Shown one piece after another: positions 23,924 to 34,690 of a DNA stretch of 64,000 nt (its first letter is position 1; the number at the start of each line of letters is the position of its first letter). Where the stretch lies: positions 19,437 through 83,436 of the forward strand of contig JAHDWA010000047.1 of assembly GCA_023382535.1 (NCBI GenBank), written 5' to 3'. The position numbers and the translations under genes were made by a program. The DNA comes from Anaerolineae bacterium. Lineage in GTDB: Bacteria; Chloroflexota; Anaerolineae; 4572-78; J111. The notes beneath the pieces are model-generated. The model had not been told where the DNA came from. It did not search any database and saw only the letters and a list, made by a program, of their open reading frames with translations.

Positions 23924-25612
23924 ATGAATAAAAGTATAATTGAGAAACAAATCGGGACATCAACGGCAAATGGGAAGCGGATGACTGGCTTGCCGGTTGC
24001 CATTATTGGCGCGGGTCCTGTGGGATTGGCGGCTGCCGCCCATCTTGTTCAGCGCGGCTTAACACCTATACTGTTCGAACGAGGCCCAACTGTCGGGCAT
24101 GCGCTGCGTACCTGGAGCCACGTCCACGTTTTCTCACCCTGGTCTTACAACGTAGATGCCGCCGCCCAGCTACTGCTTGAACAAACCGGCTGGATTGCGC
24201 CCGATCCGGAGGCGCTGCCCACCGGCGGCGACATTGTACAGCGTTATCTGGAACCACTCGCCGCACATCCCGCCATTGCGCCCCAGCTTGTATTCGAGGC
24301 TGAAGTCTTTGCCATCAGGCGTGAAGGACTGGACAAAATGACCACGTTGGGCCGGGAAGCAGCTCCCTTTGTGATCCACTGGCGCGATGCGAACGGCAAT
24401 CAGCATGTCGCTCAAGCCCAAGCGGTGATTGACGCCTCGGGCACCTGGTTCTCGCCGAATCCAAGGGGTATAGATGGAGGCTTTGTTCCGGGTGAACAGG
24501 AAGCTGTGGAGCGGATTGCTTACGGTATCCCGGATGTGTTGGGAGAACTGCGTCCCAATTATGCCGGGTCGCGTGTCCTCGTTGTCGGTGGGGGTCACTC
24601 CGCTATCAATGTAGTCCTCGATTTGCTGCGACTTCAGGAGACCTCGCCTGAGACGCGGGTCATCTGGGCGCTGCGCCGCAATCGGCTGGAAAAACTCCTC
24701 GGTGGCGGCCTCAATGACCAACTGCCAGCGCGCGGGGCGCTCGGCTTGGCAGCCAAGGAGGCCATCGAAGCAGGCCGTCTGCAATTGCTCGCACCCTTCG
24801 CGGCCAGGCGCATTGATCGCTCTGATCACGGACTGCGCATAACCGCCCAACTGGATGGCCAGCCGCTTGAGATCGAAGTTGACCGGATCGTCGTTGCCAC
24901 CGGCTTTCGGCCTGACCTCGCCATGCTCCGCGAGATTCGCGTCTCCCTTGACCCGACCCTTGAAGCGCCGCCCACGCTGGCCCCGCTGATTGATCCGAAT
25001 GTCCATTCTTGCGGGACGGTACCGCCCCATGGCGCAGCCGAGTTGGCCCATCCCGAACCCGGCTTCTACATTGTTGGTTCAAAGAGTTATGGACGGGCGC
25101 CGACCTTTCTCATGGCGACTGGCTATGAGCAGGTCCGGTCCGTCGTGGCCGAGATCGCGGGCGATTATGAAGCGGCCCGAGATGTCCGTCTCGTGCTGCC
25201 CGAGACCGGTGTTTGCGGACTACCTAACACTTATGAACTGACCGGGGCTACAGTTTCGGGCGGCTCGGCTGCTGGGTGTTGTGGGGATCCAGCGTTCGCA
25301 GGTATCAAGGTCAGATCCTCCGAGCCGGTCTCTCTCCTAATGACCGGTTATGAACCAGCGCGGTCCGTCGTAATGGAGATTACTGGTAACGATGAAGTGG
25401 CCCGCGGTACTCATCTCGCGTTAGCTGAGACTGGCGTTGACAGTGATCCTGCTGCCGGGTGTTGCGGGGGTCCGGCTCCGGCAAATGCTAACGCCTGTTG
25501 TGTCAAGGATGCTGAGGCGAAGGCGGTTGGGCTGGCGGGCTGTGGCTGCGGCTCGACCCCGGCTATCCCCGCTAACACAATCTCTCCTGCTGTGGGGTGT
25601 TGTGCGCGGTGA
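23924..25612 (+). CDS. ArsO-like FAD/NAD(P) monooxygenase with duplicated Cys-rich tail
   Basis: 562 residues from ATG 23924 (GGAG upstream). The FAD Rossmann motif is VAIIGAGPVGLAAAAHL; a second nucleotide-binding motif is RVLVVGGGHSAINVVLDL; VVATGFRP closes the FAD domain. The family is that of flavin monooxygenases found in ars operons (ArsO type). The C-terminus from about residue 395 holds two imperfect copies of a unit: LMATGYEQVRSVVAEIAG ending AAGCCGDPA, and LLMTGYEPARSVVMEITG ending AAGCCGGPA. Further CCVKD, CGCG and CC motifs follow. The tail may bind arsenite or another thiophilic metal. Confidence 0.75.
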   Translation: MNKSIIEKQIGTSTANGKRMTGLPVAIIGAGPVGLAAAAHLVQRGLTPILFERGPTVGHALRTWSHVHVFSPWSYNVDAAAQLLLEQTGWIAPDPEALPTGGDIVQRYLEPLAAHPAIAPQLVFEAEVFAIRREGLDKMTTLGREAAPFVIHWRDANGNQHVAQAQAVIDASGTWFSPNPRGIDGGFVPGEQEAVERIAYGIPDVLGELRPNYAGSRVLVVGGGHSAINVVLDLLRLQETSPETRVIWALRRNRLEKLLGGGLNDQLPARGALGLAAKEAIEAGRLQLLAPFAARRIDRSDHGLRITAQLDGQPLEIEVDRIVVATGFRPDLAMLREIRVSLDPTLEAPPTLAPLIDPNVHSCGTVPPHGAAELAHPEPGFYIVGSKSYGRAPTFLMATGYEQVRSVVAEIAGDYEAARDVRLVLPETGVCGLPNTYELTGATVSGGSAAGCCGDPAFAGIKVRSSEPVSLLMTGYEPARSVVMEITGNDEVARGTHLALAETGVDSDPAAGCCGGPAPANANACCVKDAEAKAVGLAGCGCGSTPAIPANTISPAVGCCAR

Positions 25613-25623
25613 AGATTACAGCA

Positions 25624-25815
25624 ATGACTGCGGGCGAGGCGTCCCTGTTGGCGCCTCGCCAGGGGCACAGGTTTTTTATCACCGGCCTGGGAATCGGTCA
25701 GATCATTTCCTGGGGGACACTTTACTACAGCTTGGATTGCCGTGGAAGTATTATGAACTGTGAGCCAAACAAAAAGTACAGTAATTGTAAAAATGACAAA
25801 ACGCTATCCCTTTGA
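25624..25815 (+). pseudogene. MFS transporter, N-terminal stub
   Basis: HRFFITGLGIGQIISWGTLY is the first helix of the MFS carriers often found beside ArsO-like genes. The match stops after about 37 residues, and the rest of the 63-codon frame is unrelated AT-rich sequence. Only the start of the gene remains. Confidence 0.6.
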
Positions 25816-25924
25816 TGACACCTATCACTATTAAACTTCAACTTCATCAGGTAGACTCATTTCAACAGTAGTCAAAATAAAAGCGGGTATGTATAGTCCA
25901 ATAGGTGCCTCATAGGGGTTTTAG

Positions 25925-26869
25925 ATGGCTCACTCTATTTCTAAATCAAACTTTATCCTCGTTTTATGGTTGATACTGGCCCTGTTGGGTTTGGCTGGCT
26001 GTGCTGTCGCCCAAGCCGAGCCGCTGCCTTATGTGGACTTAAGCCAACGCCAGCCCTTACCGACCCCCTCCATTCCGGTGACGCCGCTGCACGTCGCCGT
26101 CGCCTCGGTCATCTCCCCCAGAGGCGCGGTGGAAAGTTACCAGCCTCTGCTTGATTACCTCAGCCGCCAGCTCAACCGCCCGGTGGAACTGGTCCAGCGC
26201 CGGACCTATGCCGAAGTCAATAATTTGATCGAACAGGGTCAAATTGACATGGCTTTTGTTTGTACCAGCGCCTATGTCATCGGCCAGCGCGAGTTTGGCA
26301 TGGAGTTATTGGCCGCGCCTCAGGTTGAAGGGGAGATAGTCTATCACTCCCTGTTGATTGTGCCTGCCAACAGCCCGGCTGATAACATGGCCGACCTGCG
26401 CGGCAAAACCTTTGCCTTCACCGATCCCTGGTCCAACACCGGACGGATGTACCCTACAGCTCTCGTCAAGAAACTGGGGGAAAAGCCGGAAACTTTTTTT
26501 GGTCAAGTGCTCTTTACCTACAGCCACGACGACGCCATCCGGGCCGTTGCCAGCGGCGTGGCCGATGGCGCGGCGGTGGACAGCCTGGTCTATCAATTTG
26601 CCTTGGCCCGCGAACCGCGTCTGGCCGAACAAACCAAAGTCATTCACCGCTCGATTCCCTTTGGCATCCCGCCGGTGGTCACTTCACCCCACCTCCGGCC
26701 CCAAATCCGGGCTAACTTGCAGGAAATTCTATTAAATATGGCCGACGATCCGGCGGGGCGTCCGGCGCTGCGGGCGTTGGACATTGACCGTTTTGTTTTA
26801 ATAGAAGACTCGGCCTACAATTCCGTACGTGATTTAGAAGCCAAGGTAGGACCGCTCGCCCTGCCATAA
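25925..26869 (+). CDS. PhnD-type periplasmic-binding lipoprotein, probable sensor for the downstream two-component system
   Basis: 314 residues. Signal peptide with lipobox LLGLAGC, then a PhnD/TAXI-type solute-binding domain: YQPLLDYLSRQLNRPVELV, EVNNLIEQGQIDMAFVCTSA, DLRGKTFAFTDPWSNTGRM and AAVDSLVYQFAL. There is no permease or ATPase nearby; instead a histidine kinase and response regulator follow. In enterobacterial tetrathionate loci the kinase TtrS has a PhnD-like periplasmic part, so this may be that sensor as a separate chain. Arsenite sensors (AioX type) have the same fold and are the main alternative. Confidence 0.75.
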   Translation: MAHSISKSNFILVLWLILALLGLAGCAVAQAEPLPYVDLSQRQPLPTPSIPVTPLHVAVASVISPRGAVESYQPLLDYLSRQLNRPVELVQRRTYAEVNNLIEQGQIDMAFVCTSAYVIGQREFGMELLAAPQVEGEIVYHSLLIVPANSPADNMADLRGKTFAFTDPWSNTGRMYPTALVKKLGEKPETFFGQVLFTYSHDDAIRAVASGVADGAAVDSLVYQFALAREPRLAEQTKVIHRSIPFGIPPVVTSPHLRPQIRANLQEILLNMADDPAGRPALRALDIDRFVLIEDSAYNSVRDLEAKVGPLALP

Positions 26870-26882
26870 AGCGACAAAGTGG

Positions 26883-27057
26883 CAGGTAGCAAGGTATAGG
26901 GCCCCAGAAAAGTTTTCGCCGGTAAAACAGGTAGCACGCCCTTCGGCGCACCCGAAGGGGTGAGGTAGCAGGTAGCAGATCATCGTTTGTGCTACCTTGC
27001 TACCTGCTACCTTGATGGCTGCGAAAGAATTTTTCTGGACATCTATAGCAAGGTAGC
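26883..27057. repeat. GGTAGCA heptamer repeats and inverted repeats
   Basis: Between the sensor lipoprotein and the kinase gene, GGTAGCA or its complement TGCTACC recurs at least eight times. AGGTAGCAGGTAGCA (from about 26963) faces TGCTACC-rich sequence ending near 27012, able to form a long hairpin. The last copy lies directly before the kinase start codon. Confidence 0.65.
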
Positions 27058-27062
27058 AAGAG

Positions 27063-28535
27063 ATGATGAGGCTGCTAAAGGTTAACCAATCCTCCAACCG
27101 CTCGCCTGCTGTCCACCCCTTTCGGGTTGGGACACGTCACCTGCTGGGCCGCCTGTGGCTGATCCTGGGAGCCGTCAGCGTGCGGACCAAAATCCTGGGG
27201 ATTGTGCTGGCCCTGGTCCTGCTCCTGGGCGGCGGCGTGACTCTCCAGGTTCGGGCGATTCTAGGGGCCACCCTGACCCACGAGTTACAGAATCGGGGCG
27301 TCTCCATCACCCGCGATGTGGCCGCTCGCAGCGTTGATTTGCTGCTGGTGCGCGACCTGTACGCCGTGCACCAACTCCTGCGCGACACCCTGGCCAATAA
27401 CGAAGATGTGCGTTATGCCTTCATCATTAATCCCCAGGGGCAAGTCGTGGCGCACACCTTTAATGACGGCTTCCCGACCTCCCTCTTGGCCCTGCACACC
27501 GTCGCCGCCACCGACCGTTATCATCTCCAGCAGGTCGCCACCGACGAGGGCCTCATCTGGGATTTTGCCGTGCCCATCTTTGAAGGGCGGGCCGGCACGG
27601 CCCGGTTGGGGCTGGCCGAAGCCCGGGTCCAGAATGTGGTCAACGCTGTTACCGGGCAGATGTTGCTAACTACTCTGCTGGTGGCTTTGGGCGGTATTGT
27701 TGCCGCCAGCCTGTTGACCTGGCTGCTCACTCGCCCCATTTTGGAATTGGTGGCGACCACCCGGCGTGTCGGCCAGGGCGACTTGAAGGCCCGCGCCCCC
27801 CACTGGGCCAACGACGAAATCGGCACGCTGGCCGATGCCTTCAACCAGATGGTCGGCGACCTGGCGAGCAGCCAGCAGGCTATTGCCGAAAAGGAAGCTG
27901 CGCGAGGCCGCTTGCTGGCTCAATTGATTAATGCTCAGGAAGAAGAGCGCCGCCGGATTGCGCGTGAACTTCACGATGGCGTCGGCCAGGCCCTGACTTC
28001 CTTAATGGTGGGCTTGAAGTTGGTCAATCAACTGGACGACCCTCAAATTCTCGCCGCCAAAACCGCCGAACTGCGCCAGGTAGCCGGTGAAACCCTGGAC
28101 GAGGTGCGCATGTTGAGCCGTGAATTGCGCCCCAGTGTGCTGGACGACCTGGGGCTGGCCGCCGCCCTGGAACGCTACGCCGCCGAGTTTGCCGGCCGCT
28201 ACCCCAGCCTGACCGTTGACCTCCATTGCCACCTGCCGCAGCGATTGTCCTTGCCCGCCGAAACCAGCCTCTACCGGATTGTCCAGGAGGCCATGACCAA
28301 TGCGGCCCGGCACGGCCAGGCCACGACCATCAGCGTCCTCCTCTCCCATCGTAATGACCGGGTGCAGGCCATAATTGAAGATAACGGCGGTGGTTTTGAC
28401 CCGGAAGCAGTTCGTCGTTCCGGCGATAGTGTGGGCCTGCACAGCATGGCCGAGCGGGCGGAAGCGCTCGGGGGAGCGTTGAATATAGAAAGCAGCGGCG
28501 AAGGCACAACGGTTTACGTGGAGGTACCCGGATGA
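27063..28535 (+). CDS. Membrane histidine kinase, NarX/HisKA_3 type
   Basis: 490 residues. Two membrane helices (about 44-64 and 200-222) enclose an extracytoplasmic sensing region of about 135 residues. A HAMP domain ([19 protein letters not shown]) follows, then the HisKA_3 phosphoacceptor [20 protein letters not shown] with His304, and a GHKL ATPase domain ([35 protein letters not shown]). The gene overlaps its regulator by ATGA. Its place before a molybdoenzyme operon suggests it switches that operon in response to an electron acceptor detected with the PhnD-like protein. Confidence 0.9.
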   Translation: MMRLLKVNQSSNRSPAVHPFRVGTRHLLGRLWLILGAVSVRTKILGIVLALVLLLGGGVTLQVRAILGATLTHELQNRGVSITRDVAARSVDLLLVRDLYAVHQLLRDTLANNEDVRYAFIINPQGQVVAHTFNDGFPTSLLALHTVAATDRYHLQQVATDEGLIWDFAVPIFEGRAGTARLGLAEARVQNVVNAVTGQMLLTTLLVALGGIVAASLLTWLLTRPILELVATTRRVGQGDLKARAPHWANDEIGTLADAFNQMVGDLASSQQAIAEKEAARGRLLAQLINAQEEERRRIARELHDGVGQALTSLMVGLKLVNQLDDPQILAAKTAELRQVAGETLDEVRMLSRELRPSVLDDLGLAAALERYAAEFAGRYPSLTVDLHCHLPQRLSLPAETSLYRIVQEAMTNAARHGQATTISVLLSHRNDRVQAIIEDNGGGFDPEAVRRSGDSVGLHSMAERAEALGGALNIESSGEGTTVYVEVPG

Positions 28536-29191
28536 CTGAACCTATCCGCATCTTCCTGGCCGATGACCACGCCGTCCTCCGGGCCGGTCTTAAGGCTTTG
28601 CTCAACGCCGAACCCGACATGGAAGTGGTGGGGGAAGCCGGGGATGGGCAAAGCTGCATTCAAGCCGCCACCCAACTCCGGCCCGATGTCATCCTGCTGG
28701 ATATCAATATGCCCCACTGTAATGGCCTGGAAGCCCTGACCGAACTGCGCCGTCAAGCCCCTCATAGCCGTATCTTAATCCTGACCATGCACGATGACGC
28801 CGGTTATCTGCGCCAGGTTCTGGCGGCCGGGGGAGCCGGCTATGTCTTGAAACAAGCCGCCGATACCGAACTGTTGTCCGCTATTCGGACCGTCTACAAT
28901 GGCGGCGTCTTTTTGCACCCCAGCCACACCAAAATTCTGTTCGAAGACGCCTTACCCGCGCCCTCCTCCGCTCCCCCAACGGACGCCCCGCTGGCCCGCC
29001 TCAGCGACCGGGAACTGGAAGTACTGCGCCTGATTGCCCTCGGCCACGCCAACAAGGAAATCGCCGATACACTTTACCTGAGCGTCAAAACGGTGGAAAC
29101 CTACAAAGCCCGGCTGATGGAAAAACTTGGCCTCAAGAGCCGCGCCGCCCTGGTCCGCTTTGCTTTGGAGCATAAGCTCCTGGCAGAATAG
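28532..29191 (+). CDS. NarL/FixJ-family response regulator
   Basis: 219 residues. Receiver domain with acidic pocket DD at 11-12, phosphoacceptor D57 (VILLDINMP) and the Lys in VLKQAAD; LuxR-type HTH at the C-terminus ([20 protein letters not shown], then [20 protein letters not shown]). Translationally coupled to the kinase. A perfect 20-bp palindrome lies 20 bases after its stop and upstream of the Fe-S/NrfD/molybdoenzyme operon, and is the obvious candidate binding site. Confidence 0.93.
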   Translation: MTEPIRIFLADDHAVLRAGLKALLNAEPDMEVVGEAGDGQSCIQAATQLRPDVILLDINMPHCNGLEALTELRRQAPHSRILILTMHDDAGYLRQVLAAGGAGYVLKQAADTELLSAIRTVYNGGVFLHPSHTKILFEDALPAPSSAPPTDAPLARLSDRELEVLRLIALGHANKEIADTLYLSVKTVETYKARLMEKLGLKSRAALVRFALEHKLLAE

Positions 29192-29211
29192 TCCTCACCT
29201 CTCACCTCCTT

Positions 29212-29231
29212 TGTCAGGGAATTCCCTGACA
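29212..29231 (+). promoter_or_regulatory. Perfect 20-bp palindrome, probable response-regulator site
   Basis: TGTCAGGGAATTCCCTGACA is its own reverse complement over all 20 bases. Further half-sites follow: TTTCCTGACA at 29245-29254 and TCTCCTGATA ending at 29287. These lie 150-95 bases before the start of the next operon. There is no T-run, so it is not a terminator. A weak -10-like TACACT lies at about 29308-29313. Confidence 0.65.
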
Positions 29232-29381
29232 GAGCCTTTCTCTTTTTCCTGACACGTCGCCTCAAAAATGGCGGGATTCTCCTGATACAAGCCCCAGGCT
29301 CTTTGTGTTACACTATTCACAAATAGCGGCAAAATCTTTTTTTGATTTCAATAATCCAACCATGAAGTAGGAGGTCACATA

Positions 29382-30131
29382 ATGCCTGAGCTTTTAGAAA
29401 AGCAAGATGTCCTGACCCGCATGCACGAGGACATCGGGCGGGCGTTAGAGAAGCCCGCCGCAGAGCGGCACTGGGTCATGGTCATTGACCTGGGCAAGTG
29501 TATCGGCTGCCACGCCTGCACCGTGGCCTGCGTGGCCGAAAACAAGCTGCCGCCCGGGGTGGTCTACCGCCCGGTGCTGGATGAAGAATTTGGCGAATAT
29601 CCCCATGTCACCCGCCGTTTTCTCCCCCGGCCCTGCATGCAGTGCGAGGAGCCGCCCTGTGTGCCGGTTTGCCCGGTCAACGCCACCTATCCCAACGAGG
29701 ATGGGATCGTGGTCATTGATTACGATCAGTGCATCGGCTGCCGTTACTGTATCACCGCTTGTCCCTACGCCGCCCGAACTTTTGACTTTGGTAAAACCTA
29801 CACGGCGGGCACGCCCAACGGCTCGCAGGTGTTACTGGGCCAGGCGGAAGCTGGGGCGTATGAACGAACCGGCAACTACGAATACGGAGAGCTGCGTGAG
29901 CGGCGCGGCGAGGAGTCGCCCATCGGCAATGTGCGCAAGTGCCACTTCTGCCTGCACCGCCTGGCCGAAGGAATGCTGCCCAGTTGCGTCACTACCTGTG
30001 TCGGGCGGGCCACTTATTTTGGCGACGCCAACGACCCCGACAGCCTGGTGGCCGAATTGATTGCCAAACCCAATGTGATGCGGCTCAAGGAAGAACTGGG
30101 CACCAAGCCGCGGGTCTATTACTTAACGTAA
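29382..30131 (+). CDS. Four-cluster 4Fe-4S electron-transfer subunit (TtrB/PsrB/DmsB type)
   Basis: 249 residues with four Cys clusters in the order of this family: [43 protein letters not shown] and [16 protein letters not shown] with [12 protein letters not shown]. It passes electrons between the NrfD quinol-oxidising subunit and the molybdopterin enzyme. There is no Tat signal, so it would travel with the Tat-bearing large subunit. GGAGG precedes the start. First gene of the operon. Confidence 0.88.
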   Translation: MPELLEKQDVLTRMHEDIGRALEKPAAERHWVMVIDLGKCIGCHACTVACVAENKLPPGVVYRPVLDEEFGEYPHVTRRFLPRPCMQCEEPPCVPVCPVNATYPNEDGIVVIDYDQCIGCRYCITACPYAARTFDFGKTYTAGTPNGSQVLLGQAEAGAYERTGNYEYGELRERRGEESPIGNVRKCHFCLHRLAEGMLPSCVTTCVGRATYFGDANDPDSLVAELIAKPNVMRLKEELGTKPRVYYLT

Positions 30132-30143
30132 AGGAGGATCACC

Positions 30144-31274
30144 ATGACTTTCAAACGGATTGCCTACGGCTTGAGTATTCTGGCCATCATATTTGGCGGG
30201 TGGGGTGTGTACGACCGGCTCGTTCACGGGCATGAAAACGCTGCCTATGGTTCCTACGTGGTTTGGGGCCTGTGGGTGGCGATGTATCTTTTCTTTGCCG
30301 GCGTCGCCGCCGGGTCGTTTATGGTGGCTACCCTGGATCTGTTGTTCCAAATCAAGATCTTTCGAAATACCGGACGGCTGGCTTTGTGGGTAGGGCTGAT
30401 CAGCCTGGGCGCGGGCCTGCTGCAAATCTGGCTCGACCTGGGCCACATGTGGCGCATCTGGAAGATTTATGTGCAGGGTAACATCACCTCGGTGATGGGC
30501 CAGATGGTCTGGGGGTACACCCTGTTTGGACTGTTGCTGGCGGCCTCGCTCTATCTGGCCATCCGCCAGCCGGAGAGCAAAATCCTGCGGGTTTTGATGA
30601 TCATCGGTCTACCCCTGTCGCTGTTTGTCAGCGGCGCGGTGGGGGCGCTGTTAGGCGTGCAGGCCAGCCGGCCTTTCTGGCACGTGGGGCTGCTGCCGGT
30701 CCAGTTTCCGGTCTTCTCCCTGGCTTCGGGCGTGGCGGCCATGCTGGCTGTGTTGGGTTTGTTTGGCCGGCGCGATGATCCCAACCGCGCCCAGCAGTTG
30801 TGGGTGCTGTCGTTAGCCACGGTCGGGCTGGCTCTCATCAAATTATACTTCCTGTGGGCCGATTTTTCTCAAAGCTACTACGGCAACGTGCCCCAGAATA
30901 TCGAAGCGGTTAACGCCGTGTTGTTTGGGCCGTATTGGTGGGCTTTCTGGCTCATCCAAATTTTGCTCGGCACGCTGATCCCGGTGGTGGTCCTGGTGCA
31001 GCCCAATCTGGCCCGGCACAACGGTTGGGCCGGTTGGATGGGGGTCCTGGTACTGATTGGCTTTGCCTCGGCCCGGGCCAATATCGTTCTCCCGGCGCTG
31101 ACCGTGCCGGAGCTGGATGCGCTGGTCACAGCCTTCTCCGGGCCGCATCTAACCTTTGAATATTTCCCTACGGCGATGGAGTGGGCCGTTACCCTGGGCA
31201 GCACCGGCCTGGCCGTGCTGGCCTTCCTGATTGGCAATGATTATCTGCCGCTGCGCGGCAAGGAGGTAGCCTGA
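30144..31274 (+). CDS. NrfD/PsrC-type membrane quinol dehydrogenase subunit
   Basis: 376 residues with nine to ten hydrophobic helices, opening with [20 protein letters not shown], the signature first helix of NrfD/PsrC proteins. It should exchange electrons with the quinone pool and hand them to the Fe-S subunit encoded 12 bases upstream. The Tat-exported catalytic subunit starts two bases after its stop. TtrC is the closest functional model; PsrC and DmsC-like roles are alternatives. Confidence 0.87.
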   Translation: MTFKRIAYGLSILAIIFGGWGVYDRLVHGHENAAYGSYVVWGLWVAMYLFFAGVAAGSFMVATLDLLFQIKIFRNTGRLALWVGLISLGAGLLQIWLDLGHMWRIWKIYVQGNITSVMGQMVWGYTLFGLLLAASLYLAIRQPESKILRVLMIIGLPLSLFVSGAVGALLGVQASRPFWHVGLLPVQFPVFSLASGVAAMLAVLGLFGRRDDPNRAQQLWVLSLATVGLALIKLYFLWADFSQSYYGNVPQNIEAVNAVLFGPYWWAFWLIQILLGTLIPVVVLVQPNLARHNGWAGWMGVLVLIGFASARANIVLPALTVPELDALVTAFSGPHLTFEYFPTAMEWAVTLGSTGLAVLAFLIGNDYLPLRGKEVA

Positions 31275-31276
31275 CC

Positions 31277-34200
31277 ATGAAGAAGCAAGATACAGCTACG
31301 CAAAGGGTTGAACCCAACAACCCGCTGAATTCGGACCTGTCCCGGCGTAATTTTTTGAAAGCCTCGGCGGCGGTCGGCGGCGCAACGGCCCTGTTGGGCG
31401 GCGTCCCGCTGACACTGCGGCTGGTCGAGCAGGCCAGAGCGGAAAGCAGCGCTCAATCCAACCTGGCCGGGGGCTTTTATGAGAGCCAGCCGGAGAACCA
31501 GATACAGAGCGTTTGCCTGCAATGCAACACCGGCTGCGCCATCAAGGTCAAACTGCTGGATGGCCTGGCGGTTAAGATTGACGGCAATCCTTACAGTCCG
31601 GTGACCATGTGGCCCCATTTACCCTACGCCACCCCGGTCAAAGAGACGGCCACAACCGAAGGCGGCATCTGCCCCAAGGGCCAGGCCGGGATTCAATCGG
31701 CCTACGACCCTTACCGTATCCGCCGGGTCTTAAAACGGGCCGGTAAACGGGGCGAACAGAAGTGGGAAAGCATCCCCTTTGAGCAGGCCATTGAGGAAAT
31801 TGTCAACGGTGGGAGTTTTGCCGACGGCTCGACCAGCCCCGGCTTGAACGAACTCTACGCTCTGCGCGATGCCAAATTGTTTAAAGAAATGGCTGCGGCG
31901 ATAGAGGCCATCCTGGCCGAAAAGGACAAGGACAAGAAAAAGACCCTGCTGGACGAGTTCAAAACCACCTACGCCGACTATAAGGACCTGTTCATTGACT
32001 TTGAGCATCCCGACCTGGGACCGAAGAACAACCAGTTCACCTTTGCCTGGGGCCGGCTCAAGGACGGCCGGGGCGAGTTCATTAAACGCTTCGCCGGCGA
32101 CGCCTTTGGCTCGGTCAACGCCCACGGCCACACTACTGTCTGCCAGGGGTCGCTCTACTTTACCGGCAAGGCCATGAGCGAGCAGTTTGTGGAGGGCAAA
32201 TGGAGCGGCGGCGAAAAGTTCTACTGGCAGGCCGACCTGGCCAACGCCGAGTTTGCCATCCTGGTCGGCAACAATGTATTTGAAGGCGGCTACGGCCCGC
32301 CCTATCGCGCCCAAAAAGTAACTGAAGGCTTGGCCGACGGCCGGCTGAAGTACGTGGTCATTGACCCGCGCCTGGGCAAGACCGGGGCCAAAGCCTGGAA
32401 GTGGCTGCCCAACAAGCCCGGTACCGAGGCGGCCATCGCCCTGGCCTTGATCCAACTGGTCATCGCCAACGAAAAGTACAACAAAGGTTACCTGGAGAAC
32501 GCCAACAAAGCCGCGGCCGATGCCGACGGTGAACCCAACTACTGCAACGCCGCCTGGCTGGTCAAGCTGGACGAGCACGGCCCCGGCAAGCTCCTGCGCG
32601 GCTCCGACCTGGGACTGGAGTTGGAGGAACGGGAAAAAGCCGACGGCTCCGGCACGTGGAAGTTTGACCCCTTCATAGTGATGAAAGAAGGTGAACTCAT
32701 TCCCTTCGACCCCAACGACACCGAAAACCCGGTCGAGGGTGATCTGTTGGTGGACGCCGAAGTAGATGGGGTGGACAAAGAGGGCAGTGCCATCAAGATC
32801 AAGGTCAAGAGCGGCCTGCAAGTCCTCTTCGACAGCGCCAGCGAGCACACCGTCGAAGAGTGGGCCGAGATTGCGGGTGTATCCGCCCGCGACCTGGCTG
32901 AAATCGCCCAGGAATTTACCCGCCACGGGCGCAAAGCCTCGGCCGACATTCACCGGGGCGTCAGCCAGCACACCAACGGCTACTACAACGTCCAGGCCTG
33001 GAATGACCTCAACCTGCTGATCGGCAACTACGACTACCAGGGCGGCATGACCGTGGCCAAAGCCTACGACCAGAACGGGGCCAAGGAAGGCCAGCCCTAC
33101 CCCATCGCCAAGATGATCGAAGGCAGCCTCAAGAAATTCGGCGTGGATCTCATCCGTTCGCAGGTCAAATACGATGCCAGCACGATCTTTGCCGATTACC
33201 CGGCCAAGCGGCCCTGGTATCCCCTGGCCACCGATATTTACCAGGAGATTGTGCCTTCCATCGGCGACGCCTACCCCTACCCCACGAAAGCCCTGTTCCT
33301 GTATATGGGGTCGCCGGTCTATGCGCTGCCGGCGGGCCACACCAACATCGAGGTTCTCAAGGACCCGGCCAAACTGCCGCTCTTTGTCACCTTCGACATC
33401 ACCATCGGCGAGACTTCCATGTACGCCGACTACATCATCCCCGACCTGAGCTTCCTGGAGCGCTGGGAATTCCACAAATCCCATCCCTCGATCATCGCCA
33501 AGAACGCGCCCATCCGCCAGCCGGCTATCGCTCCGATGACGGAGACGGTCAAGGTGTTTGGGATTGAGCAGCCGCTCGGCCTGGAAAGCTTTCTGCTGGC
33601 GGTTGCCGAGAAGATGGAACTGCCCGGCTTTGGGCCAAACGGGTTTGGCGAAGGGCTGCCATTTGTCCGCCAGGAAGACCTGTATATCAAGCAGGCGGCT
33701 AACGTGGCTGCCGGCGAAAAGCCGGAACTGGCCGACGCCGTGCCCGAAGCCGATGATGCCGAAGTGGAGCTGTTTATGCAAGCCCGGCGGCATCTGCCCA
33801 AGACGGTCTTCGATGTGGACGCCTGGAAAGCCGCCATCGGCAACGATGAAAGTATGTGGCGGCGGGTCGTTTATGTCCTGAACCGGGGCGGCCGCTTCCA
33901 GGATTACGCCAAGTTGTTTGATGGCGAGAAGCTGGCCAACAAATACGGCAAATATCTGAGCCTGTACTGCGAGAAGACCTACGACAGCAAGAACAGCATG
34001 ACCGGCGAGCATTTTTCCGGTGTGACCCGTTACTTTGAGCCAGGCCAGGACGCCCTGGGCAACAACGTGGCCGTCGCCGACGAGGCCGAAGGATATGGCA
34101 TGACCCTGATCACCTATCGCACCATCGTCCAGACCAAGAGCCGCACTGCCGGCAACTACTGGCTCAAGGCCGTCGAGCCAAGCAACTATTTGATTATCAA

Positions 34201-34582
34201 CAGCCAGGACGCTCGCGCTTTGGGCCTGCAAAACGGTGACCATGTCAGGATCGTGTCCAAAACCAACCCGGATGGGGTCTGGGATTTGGGCAACGGCCAG
34301 ACGGTACCCATGGAGGGCGCGGTCCAGGTTATCGAGGGGCTGCGGCCCGGCGTGGTCGGCTTCAGCCTGGGCTTCGGTCACTGGGCCTACGGGGCCCGGG
34401 AGGTGGTGATTGACGGGCAGACCATCGCCAGTGATGCCATCCGGGCTACCGGCCTGCACGCCAACGCGGCCATGCGCACCGACACCCACAACCCCAACAC
34501 CTGCCTGCGCGACCTGGTCGGCGGCTCGGCAGTCTTTTACGACAGCCGGGTCAAGCTGGTCAAGGTCGGCGGCACGGTGTGA
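31277..34582 (+). CDS. Tat-exported molybdopterin oxidoreductase, tetrathionate-reductase-like
   Basis: 1101 residues. A twin-arginine signal ([20 protein letters not shown]) is followed by a 4Fe-4S motif [13 protein letters not shown] (C80, C83, C87) with a distal Cys in [10 protein letters not shown]. The probable Mo ligand is Cys289 in [13 protein letters not shown]. The C-terminal cofactor-binding domain includes [20 protein letters not shown]. At about 1100 residues it is longer than arsenate reductases or arsenite oxidases (about 850) and near TtrA. With NarL-type regulators and a PhnD sensor, tetrathionate or another S-oxyanion is the best guess for substrate; this is inference. Confidence 0.8.
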   Translation: MKKQDTATQRVEPNNPLNSDLSRRNFLKASAAVGGATALLGGVPLTLRLVEQARAESSAQSNLAGGFYESQPENQIQSVCLQCNTGCAIKVKLLDGLAVKIDGNPYSPVTMWPHLPYATPVKETATTEGGICPKGQAGIQSAYDPYRIRRVLKRAGKRGEQKWESIPFEQAIEEIVNGGSFADGSTSPGLNELYALRDAKLFKEMAAAIEAILAEKDKDKKKTLLDEFKTTYADYKDLFIDFEHPDLGPKNNQFTFAWGRLKDGRGEFIKRFAGDAFGSVNAHGHTTVCQGSLYFTGKAMSEQFVEGKWSGGEKFYWQADLANAEFAILVGNNVFEGGYGPPYRAQKVTEGLADGRLKYVVIDPRLGKTGAKAWKWLPNKPGTEAAIALALIQLVIANEKYNKGYLENANKAAADADGEPNYCNAAWLVKLDEHGPGKLLRGSDLGLELEEREKADGSGTWKFDPFIVMKEGELIPFDPNDTENPVEGDLLVDAEVDGVDKEGSAIKIKVKSGLQVLFDSASEHTVEEWAEIAGVSARDLAEIAQEFTRHGRKASADIHRGVSQHTNGYYNVQAWNDLNLLIGNYDYQGGMTVAKAYDQNGAKEGQPYPIAKMIEGSLKKFGVDLIRSQVKYDASTIFADYPAKRPWYPLATDIYQEIVPSIGDAYPYPTKALFLYMGSPVYALPAGHTNIEVLKDPAKLPLFVTFDITIGETSMYADYIIPDLSFLERWEFHKSHPSIIAKNAPIRQPAIAPMTETVKVFGIEQPLGLESFLLAVAEKMELPGFGPNGFGEGLPFVRQEDLYIKQAANVAAGEKPELADAVPEADDAEVELFMQARRHLPKTVFDVDAWKAAIGNDESMWRRVVYVLNRGGRFQDYAKLFDGEKLANKYGKYLSLYCEKTYDSKNSMTGEHFSGVTRYFEPGQDALGNNVAVADEAEGYGMTLITYRTIVQTKSRTAGNYWLKAVEPSNYLIINSQDARALGLQNGDHVRIVSKTNPDGVWDLGNGQTVPMEGAVQVIEGLRPGVVGFSLGFGHWAYGAREVVIDGQTIASDAIRATGLHANAAMRTDTHNPNTCLRDLVGGSAVFYDSRVKLVKVGGTV

Positions 34583-34628
34583 GGGTAACATTGTCGGACT
34601 TGAGAAACTAGAAATCAATTTTGTCTCG

Positions 34629-34658
34629 GGAGTCCAGAAGTCATTCTGGACTCCTTTT
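34629..34658 (+). terminator. Rho-independent terminator after the molybdoenzyme operon
   Basis: An 11-base perfect stem, GGAGTCCAGAA with TTCTGGACTCC, a GTCA loop, then TTTT. It lies 46 bases past the stop of the catalytic subunit and before the cytochrome gene. Confidence 0.85.
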
Positions 34659-34690
34659 AGCGAACAGCGGAAACACGTGGGAGGCCGGTT

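Noticed and set aside
26883..27057. CRISPR array
   Set aside because: The unit is only seven bases, irregularly spaced and in both orientations, with no spacers or cas genes.
31730..34618. A 962-codon open frame on the minus strand opposite the molybdoenzyme gene
   Set aside because: It is the shadow of a GC-biased coding frame: the plus-strand product has clear family motifs, while the minus product has none and is rich in G, V and A.
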